A stretch of 64,000 nt of DNA from DAISKN01 sp963716925 (GTDB lineage Bacteria > Acidobacteriota > Vicinamibacteria > Marinacidobacterales > SMYC01), in NCBI GenBank assembly GCA_963716925.1, contig CAVQUX010000035.1:16631-80630 (forward strand). Reading direction: 5' to 3'. Both the position numbers and the translations under genes were made by a program. This document shows, piece by piece, positions 58,023 to 64,000 of this stretch (position 1 is the stretch's first letter; every line of letters begins with the position of its first letter). Below the pieces are notes generated by a model. That model worked only from the letters and a program-made list of their open reading frames with translations. It had not been told where the DNA came from and searched no databases.

Positions 58023-59258
58023 TCAGAACGACGGTCCGCCGCTGATGTGGAAACGAAAGCCCTCGGAGCTCTTCGCCAGATCGAAGCGGAGGAGGAAATT
58101 GGGGGCCGCGTGGGCCCTCACTCCGAAGCCATAGCCGGTATGCATCTTGTCGAAGTTGAAATCGGACGCGTCGTTGAAGACTTTTCCGGCGTCGAAGAAA
58201 AAGCTGAAGTCCAGGTAGGTCCAGACCTCCCAGCGATACTCGGCGCTCACCAGGAGGTTCCGGGTGTCGCGGAATCGGTACTCGCGGAAGCCGCGGACGT
58301 CCTTGGCTCCGCCCAGGGTCTCCATCAGATAGAACGGGACTTCCTTTCCGTCGTCCGGAAGCGAATGGGAGGTCCGAAGTCGCAGCGCGAGGACGCGGTT
58401 TCGGGGGCCGAGGGGCACGTAGGCTTTCACGTCTCCCACGATGCGGGTGAAGTCGTGCAGGCTGATTCCGGTGTCCTCGTAGCGGGCGCTGGTCACCCGG
58501 GCGATGACCCCGACCCCCGGCTCCTCCCATTTGTCGCGAAGGTCGAACTCGACCCACCCGCCGGCGAAACCGAACTCGGTCCGAGGATCCTGGTAGCCTG
58601 GAACGGCGCCGGGATCGAACACGTTCTCGATCGTGTCGTCCTCCTCGCTGCTGTCGGTCAAGGCGCTGACGAAGCCCCCCATGGCTCCGAGAGAAAGGAG
58701 CCCGCGCGGGTTGAGCCAGAAATACCCGGTCACCGTTCGATCGTTCAGGAGGTAGGTCGACTCTCCGTCGACGCTCGAGTCGTTTCCCAGCCCGTAGAAT
58801 CGAAGCGAGGTGAGATCCCGGTACTCGCCGCGTACCTTGAACTCGATCCGGCGACCGTGCTGCGGCGGCGGGATGACGAACTCCGCGTCCGCCATGGTGT
58901 AGCCCTTGGTGGAATACCGTCCGTTCGCCTGGAACTGGAAGTACTCGTTCTCGAGCCCGCGGATGTAGCCCCCGCCGAACACCGTGCCCGACCCCGAGGG
59001 CATACCTCCGATGACCGGCCGGAACCCCCGCCACCCCTTCTGAAAGATCTTCTGCGGGAAGCGCGCGTCCTCGAAGCCTTTGACGCGGGCTTCGCCTTTC
59101 GAGATCCCGTAAGGCGAGAGGCTTTCCGCCTTCTCCCTGCGCTTCCGGAGGAGCAGCTCCTCCCGGGTCTCGGCGTCGGTCTCCTGGGCCTCGAGTCGAG
59201 GCGCGAGGACGAGCGCGGAAAGCGTGCAGATGCTTGCGAACCGGCGTAAGAGTCTCAT
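58023..59258 (-). CDS. Omp85-superfamily outer-membrane barrel without POTRA domains
   Basis: A 411-residue protein with a signal peptide (about 1-25, ending LEAQ), a short linker, and a C-terminal 16-strand barrel region. The Omp85 landmark VRGFREYRFRD (the VRGF loop-6 motif) is near residue 310, followed by SAEYRWEVWTYLDFSFFFDAG typical of BamA/TamA barrels, and a final strand FRFHISGGPSF. POTRA repeats are absent, as in PlpD-type or surface-antigen proteins. Start set at the ATG at 59258; another ATG four codons upstream is possible. It is co-directional with the kinase-like gene and divergent from the transporter at 59331. Confidence 0.88.
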   Translation of the reverse strand: MRLLRRFASICTLSALVLAPRLEAQETDAETREELLLRKRREKAESLSPYGISKGEARVKGFEDARFPQKIFQKGWRGFRPVIGGMPSGSGTVFGGGYIRGLENEYFQFQANGRYSTKGYTMADAEFVIPPPQHGRRIEFKVRGEYRDLTSLRFYGLGNDSSVDGESTYLLNDRTVTGYFWLNPRGLLSLGAMGGFVSALTDSSEEDDTIENVFDPGAVPGYQDPRTEFGFAGGWVEFDLRDKWEEPGVGVIARVTSARYEDTGISLHDFTRIVGDVKAYVPLGPRNRVLALRLRTSHSLPDDGKEVPFYLMETLGGAKDVRGFREYRFRDTRNLLVSAEYRWEVWTYLDFSFFFDAGKVFNDASDFNFDKMHTGYGFGVRAHAAPNFLLRFDLAKSSEGFRFHISGGPSF

Positions 59259-59330
59259 AGACACCCACACGGCCGCCCATAATACAACGAGGGACTGGAA
59301 ACGGTCCCGGAAGATCGTCCACTCTTACGC

Positions 59331-59925
59331 ATGCTCCTCACCCGTATCATCGACGTTCGCCCGGGGGAAGGCCCCCGGGTGCTGAGGATGTTCGCTCTGC
59401 TGGGGCTCATCATCGGGGCGAACTACGTCTTGAAGCCGGTGAGAAGCGCCCTCTTTCTCAGTCAGTTCGGTTCTTCTCTGCTTCCTTACGTCTACATCCT
59501 CGTCGCCGTCGTCCTTGGTTTCGTCGCCGCCGCCTTCGCCCGTTTCGGACCGCGGGCGGATCTTCCGCGATTCATCATCGGCCTCTCCTGCTTCTTTGCT
59601 TTCAACCTGCTCGTCTTCTGGATCGCCGCCGTCTCCGAGTGGCGCTTCACCGGGTTCGTCTTCTATATCTGGGTCAGCATCGTCATCGCGCTTCTGCCGT
59701 CCGTCTTCTGGCTCCTCGCCAACTACGTCTTCTACGCCCACGAGGGCAGGAGACTCTTTCCCGTGGTCATGGCCGGAGGGCTCTCGGGCTCGATCCTCGG
59801 CGGCGGGGCGACGTCGCTCCTGGTACCGGTGGTGGGCACCACGGGAATGATGCTGGCGGCCGGGGTCCTCTTCCTCTCGATTGCCGTTCTCACCGGGGTC
59901 ACGGCGAGCCGCGAGCGCGAGCTCG
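59331..59925 (+). pseudogene. Npt-type nucleotide transporter, cut off by a sequence junction
   Basis: About 198 residues of an ADP/ATP translocase-like (Npt1/Npt2) transporter: it begins MLLTRIIDVRPGEGPRVLRM and continues with helices (LGLIIGANYVLKPVRSALFL, FPVVMAGGLSGSILGGGATS). Family members have about 11-12 helices over 400 or more residues; here only five or six are present. The native frame ends within RERELGR at about 59915-59925, where unrelated receptor sequence in another frame begins. I treat it as truncated by an assembly junction, not as a natural short gene. Confidence 0.75.
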
Positions 59926-60541
59926 GCCGACGGCATCCTCAAGGACCCCTCGGTGCCGCCGATCACGGCCTGGGCCTATGAGGCGGGGACCAAGTTCGAC
60001 TTCAAGGGAGGCGGGGCGAGCTGGCCGTGTTTCGGATGAACGTGAGCAACGAGCAGACCTTCGATCCGATTACCCTGACCGCCACGAACGGGGGGACCAG
60101 CCGGCGCTCCGGCATCGAGGCCGACGCCAACTACGCGCTGACCGCCGCCATCCGGCGTCGACCTGGCGGCCACGATCAACGACGCGAAGTACGAAAACCT
60201 CGTGACTCCCGACGGCGACACCCTCTCGGGCGTCACCGTCTATAACACCTCGAAATGGGTGGGCGCCGCCGCCATCGAGATCGCTCCCCCGTCGGCCCGG
60301 TGGCACGGTCGCTTCGCGACCAACTTCCAGGGGCCGTACGCCCCCTTTCGATGAGCCGGGGGTGACGCTCGATCCCTACGTGCTGTTCCACGCCAGCGCC
60401 GGCTACCTGCTGGGGCGGACTTCCCTGGAACTCGGCGTCCGCAACCTCTTCGACCAGAAATACGTGGAGGTCCAGGCCGGGAACTTCGTGGCGCCCGGCC
60501 AGCCGATCACCGTGTACGGGTCGGTGCAGTACATCTTCTGA
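59926..60541 (+). pseudogene. C-terminal end of a TonB-dependent receptor, with several frameshifts
   Basis: From ADGILKDPSVPPITAWAYEA the sequence reads as the last 200 or so residues of a TonB-dependent receptor barrel, with FRMNVSNEQTFDPITLTATN, DAKYENLVTPDGDTLSG and LELGVRNLFDQKYVEVQAGN, ending VYGSVQYIF at 60541. Three frame changes are needed: near 60020 (a base missing), near 60145-60156, and near 60341-60352. The front of the gene is absent. It differs from the regulatory-domain receptors at 28.2 and 39.8 kb. Confidence 0.75.
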
Positions 60542-60597
60542 CGCCACGCGTCTCGGTAGCGACGGACGGGCATCCTCACAGGGCCCGTGACACTGGT

Positions 60598-61201
60598 TCA
60601 GTGCCCGGCCGAGTCCGGCGGTAGTGACGGGCCGCCGGCCATGGCCAGCATCTGGCGCAGCGCCTGGAGCCGATTGTTCGTGAGTTTCGGGGAGTGCCGC
60701 CGAGCGTGAGCTTGACCGGGGGCGCCTCGAACACCTCCGAGAGTGCCGACGCAGAGAGGATGAAGCGCATCCAGGTGCCGGTGGTCACCATCGTCGGCTC
60801 GCTGCGGATCCCCACGCTCCTGGATTCGAACCGCCGACCTCCGCCGTACTCCATCAGGAGCAGGCTGCTGGTGGCGACCTGGGGGTCCTGGGTACGCATC
60901 TCAAGGACGACCGTCTCGACACCTTCCGGCGCCGGCTGGTGCCCCGAGTACGCCACGCTCCAGACGTTCGAGGCGAGGTGCTGGCGTGTCCCACCCGTCC
61001 CGTGTGGGTCACCACGCTCAGGAGCGTCGAGTCGGCATCACGGTCGTAACTGGTGCGACCCCGGGCTTTCCAGGGCCTCCAGCGCCGAGTCGGGGGCTGG
61101 ACCTGGCGCGGGCCGGCCGGCGGGGATGGCTGGGCCCCAAGCGCGGCCACGGCGGTGAGGGCAAGGCACGGTGTCGGCACGAGGGGCCACGAGCCCTTCA
61201 T
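60598..61201 (-). pseudogene. Secreted protein of unknown function, frameshifted
   Basis: The ATG at 61201 starts a signal peptide (PLVPTPCLALTAVAALGAQ). After at least one frame change the readable middle is VWSVAYSGHQPAPEGVETVV, then TSSLLLMEYGGGRRFESRSV and WMRFILSASALSEVFEAPP. A further indel near 60695 leads to LTNNRLQALRQMLAMAGG and the stop at 60598. About 195 residues when corrected. No family recognised. Confidence 0.5.
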
Positions 61202-61319
61202 TCGGCACTCCGAGGCATGGAACGCGAAGAGATACGGAATGTGTTGATGCGATTGACGTCAGCCCGGGGGTGAAGCCGTGGCTGACCTCGGGTCGATCGC
61301 GAGGGCGGCAACTACAGGT

Positions 61320-62212
61320 GCGGTCGTGGTGAAGGGATTGACAGGATGGCCGTGACGTCGGGCGGTGGCGGAGGCGGAGTCCCGCGCCGGGAAGGTCGCC
61401 GTGACGATCCCGCCCTTCCAGTGCGCTTGGCCCGGTTCGTCGGCTCGTCGGCGGCCTTGAGCGCCTCGGTGACCGACCGGGGAGCTCGGTATCGACGATC
61501 ACTCCCGCACTGAAGCTGATCGGCCACTCCTCCCTGCCGCATCGCCTGGCGGATCCCTCCTGCAGTTTCCCGAGGCGAACGTCGCTCCCTCCTCGGCCGT
61601 CTCGGGTAGGAGCAGCCCCCGTCGTCGCCGCCCAGCGGGCCACGGTGTCGACTGCGCGAAGGTCGCGGCGCAGGACGCCGACCACCGCGCGCAGCGCGTC
61701 GTCGGCCGCCGCGTGCCCCAGGGTGTCGTTGACCATCTTCGAGTTGTCGAGATCGAGGACGCCGACCGTGAGCGGTTTCCCGTACGGTGCCGCCTCGCGA
61801 TCTGGCCTCCACAGCCTCGAAGAGTGCCCGCCGGTTCCCGGCCCCGGTGGTCGAATCGATCCTGGCCAGCCGCTCCTCGCGGGCCATCTCGCCCCGCAGC
61901 CGCACGAGGAGCAGCTCGTGATGGCGAGAGCACGAAGTGAATCACGGTATCCCACCGGGGTCCTTCGGGTCAAGCTGGCCAACGACCGTGAAACTCCGAG
62001 ATCGCCATTCCTCCCGCGCTGACCACCGAACAGCAGGGCGGCCCGCAGCCCCAGCGGCCCGGCGACAGGGAGGTCGGCACCAGGTCGAGCAGCGAGAGCG
62101 ACCAGTCCGGCGCGACGTAGCCCAAGGCGCTCACCACCGCGGGTCGCACCAGCGCGGCCAGGAGCAGCAAGGTGCGCGGCGCTCGATCGAGTTCAGCCAG
62201 GACCGGGTTCAT
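61320..62212 (-). pseudogene. GGDEF (diguanylate cyclase-like) protein with multiple frameshifts
   Basis: The ATG at 62212 starts MNPVLAELDRAPRTLLLLAALV and hydrophobic segments, then in changing frames come RLRGEMAREERLARIDSTTG, AGNRRALFEAVE, LTVGVLDLDNSKMVNDTLGH and ALRAVVGVLRRDLRAVDTVA, followed by GGDDG in place of GGDEF, LLLPETAEE, and SFSAGVIVD. This is the normal order of a GGDEF domain. At least four frame shifts are needed, so the true state of the GG(D/E)EF motif cannot be read. The 3' end is uncertain. Confidence 0.65.
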
Positions 62213-62285
62213 CGTCACTCCGGAGAGGTCTGCTCCCGAATTTGCACCCATTGACCCGGGGACGGAAGAATGGCTCCCTTCCACC

Positions 62286-63001
62286 ATGACCTCACCGGAC
62301 CTCGCGCCGCTGCCGCGTCGACGGCCCTTTCTCCTGGTCTACCGCCGGCTCGCCGGGCTGCTCCGCAGCCGGTGGGCCGCCCTCGGGCTGATCACGGGGG
62401 GCCTGGTACTTCTGGGCGCGGTTCTCCTGGCAGTCTTCGCCTGGCTGGCCATGGCGGTCCAGACCGGAGCTACCGACCAGCGGGACCGGGAGCTGATGCT
62501 GGCGCTCCTCCCCTGGCGTACCCCGGCCCGCACCGCGGTCATGCGGGCCCTCTCCTGGATCGGCTCCGGGGCCTTCGAGATCCCGTTCGGACTTCTGGTT
62601 TTCGCCGCCTGCCGTCGTGCCGGTCGGGGCCGCGCCGCGGCCTTCTACGGATGGGTGGTCCTCAGCGGGTGGGCCCTTAATCTCCTGGCCAAGGAAATCA
62701 TCGCGCGGGCGCGGCCGCACGTCATTTCCAGGCTCGGCGGTGGCGGAGGGTGGTATTCGTGCCCGTGGGGCACGCGATGCTGGCGCCCCTCGTCTTCGGA
62801 CTCGCCGCGGTCGTGGCGGCGACTCCACTGCCGGACGCGCCTGGCCGTGGCACGCTCTATGGCGGGGCGGTACTGCTCAGCCTTTCAATTGCTTTCTCGA
62901 GAGTCTATCTGGGAGTGCACTACCCGTCTGACGTGATCGGGGCGCTGCTGGCGGGTACGGGGTGGGGAGCGTTCTGGCTCGGCGCAGCCAGGCGCGACTA
63001 G
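62286..63001 (+). pseudogene. PAP2-family phosphatase, frameshifted at the PSGH motif
   Basis: A membrane PAP2 phosphatase. First frame from the ATG at 62286: helices to KEIIARARPH, matching the KxxxxxxRP motif. Near 62745-62770 the frame changes, and the rest reads VPVGHAMLAPLVFGLAAVV and SRVYLGVHYPSDVIGALLAG, matching PSGH (with Val for Ser here) and SRxxxxxHxxxD. Catalytic residues Arg, His and His-Asp are otherwise in place. One missing base and one substitution would explain the change, in line with the error-rich tail. Confidence 0.7.
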
Positions 63002-64000
63002 CGCGCCTCTTCGCCGCCGAGTTGGTCGGGCTCGTCGTAGTCGTGGTGGAATCCGAGGGGATCACGACGCCGTCGGCGCCGAGCAGGCGGAACAGCTTCC
63101 ATTGCTGCCGCTTGGCGGTGCGGACCCGGCCGCCGTTGTACATCAGCGAAATCAGCATCACGCCGTCGGGCCGCCCGAGATAGCCGACCAGCGTCGACAC
63201 GTTGCTCAGCGTGCCGGTCTTGGCGTGCACCACGCCGGAAGCGGGGAGTCCCGACTTGAGGTGGACCAGCGTTCCTTCACCGTTGGCGGGCAGCAGCATC
63301 GGGAAGTTCTTGCCCGCCGGCGTCGAGGGGAACTTGGCGAGGTAGCTGACGAAGGTGACCGGGGTGACCCGGTCCTCGTGCGACAGGCCGCTGCCATCGA
63401 CCAGGTGGGCGCCGTTCTGGATGCCAGTGACCTCGGCCACGTGCGCCGTCAGTTCCTCGCCGCCCGCGCTGCTCCCGCCGGCGGCCCAGCGCAGCAGCAG
63501 CTCCGCGCCGATGTTGAGGCTCCGGGTGTTGATCTCGGTGGCGATGGTGTCGAACGGCGCCGAGGTGACCTCCGCCAGCACGTACCCCGAGTCCGAGGGA
63601 GTGCCGTTCTCGATGCGGTGTTCCCGGTCCCAGATGATTCCAGCGTCACGCAGCGCCTTGGCCCACGCTTCGGCCAGCACGGCCTTGGGGTCGGTCGACA
63701 CCGACACCAGCCGGCGGGAACGGGCGTGGATACCGATAGCACCCGTCACCAGGAAGCCGCCATCGGCCATCCGGCGCACCAGGAGGCTCGACCGATACCC
63801 CGCGACCGTGCGGGCGTGCATCGAGACCAGGGCGTTGAGCCCCTCGGGGGCCGAGTTCATCAGCAGCGGCGCGGCGCCCTTCTTCGAGGCCGGCCCGATC
63901 GTCAGCCAGACGATGTTCTCGTTGAGCGTGACGGCGCCGACCAGCGGGGCGAAGATCCGCCCCCAGTGGGCCGGGGCCCAGGTGGTGGGATAGGCATCGT
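62998..64000 (-). CDS. D-alanyl-D-alanine carboxypeptidase/endopeptidase, PBP4 (S13) type, 5' end outside window
   Basis: About 330 residues of the C-terminal part of a peptidase family S13 enzyme. The SxN motif is SLNIGAELLLR, and the KTG motif is VHAKTGTLSNVSTLVGYLG; the SxxK nucleophile motif would lie beyond the window edge. Between them is HLVDGSGLSHEDRVTP, typical of PBP4/DacB. The periplasmic enzyme trims peptidoglycan peptides. The open frame continues to the last base of the window. At the 3' side the frame runs past 63001 antisense to PAP2; a neighbouring frame ends in DQLGGEEAR* at 62998, which may be the real end. Confidence 0.75.

Noticed and set aside
59331..59981. Natural 216-residue short transporter
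   Set aside because: The last 20 residues are out-of-frame receptor sequence, and the other partner is likewise cut at the same point.
60815..60845. GGTTCGAATCC-like T-arm on the minus strand suggesting a tRNA
   Set aside because: No matching acceptor, D-arm or anticodon arm can be folded, and the bases encode the readable segment GGGRRFESRSV.

Overview
The window is high-GC bacterial DNA, densely coded, with many 4-nt start/stop overlaps. The gene content suggests an Acidobacteriota-like organism: a GWxTD-domain lipoprotein-type gene, a DUF4388 protein, receptors and a TPR protein carrying N-terminal carboxypeptidase-regulatory domains, and many secreted hydrolases. This placement is inference; no rRNA or other phylogenetic marker is present, and I found no tRNA gene, CRISPR array or insertion sequence.

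Layout. 1-3.7 kb: divergent oxyR and an exported catalase-peroxidase katG, with OxyR-like dyads just upstream of a plausible katG promoter. 3.7-4.6 kb: gene-poor, holding decayed fragments. 4.7-13.5 kb: a minus-strand membrane/sugar/radical SAM cluster (polytopic sugar-transferase-like protein, GT2 transferase, two B12-binding radical SAM enzymes, a SAM methyltransferase, a membrane beta-propeller protein). 14-17.7 kb: secreted metallo-beta-lactamase-fold hydrolase, amidohydrolase lipoprotein, unknown Cys-pair protein. 18-21.2 kb: a VapBC pair, an ExuT-like MFS carrier, and an RHH/GNAT toxin-antitoxin module whose two edges abut truncated genes. 21.2-23.2 kb: an ArsR-led stress-type operon (ArsR, VOC, SRPBCC, YciI) with two identical operator palindromes. 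23.2-27.2 kb: AlkZ-like winged-helix protein, hemG, hemE, DUF4388. 27.3-32.5 kb: TPR protein, TonB-dependent receptor, proteinase K-like subtilase. 32.6-39.6 kb: thioesterase, GWxTD protein, NtrC-type regulator, and a PDZ-containing histidine kinase. 39.8-43.2 kb: a frameshifted receptor and a frameshifted enolase gene. 43.6-48.2 kb: two ABC exporter pairs and an anchored protein. 48.2-53.1 kb: EAL phosphodiesterase, cyclic-nucleotide-binding protein and a transporter/HEAT fusion. 53.1-56.4 kb: gpmA, pckA and a MarC protein. 56.4-59.3 kb: an exported protein with kinase-like catalytic residues paired with an Omp85 barrel.

At about 59.93 kb a nucleotide-transporter gene (starting 59,331) is cut in mid-frame and fused, out of frame, to the C-terminal end of an unrelated TonB-dependent receptor. 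From there to 64,000 nearly every gene (receptor, secreted protein, GGDEF protein, PAP2 phosphatase, PBP4-type peptidase) can be read only by switching frames. I read this as an assembly chimera joined to error-rich sequence, so the last 4 kb should not be used for context arguments.

The best candidates for new biology are the kinase-like/Omp85 pair, the radical SAM/glycosyltransferase cluster, the cNMP-binding protein coupled to a transporter-HEAT fusion, and the PDZ histidine kinase next to NtrC and GWxTD. Central carbon genes (eno, gpmA, pckA) and late heme genes (hemE, hemG) mark the first 59.9 kb as ordinary chromosome.
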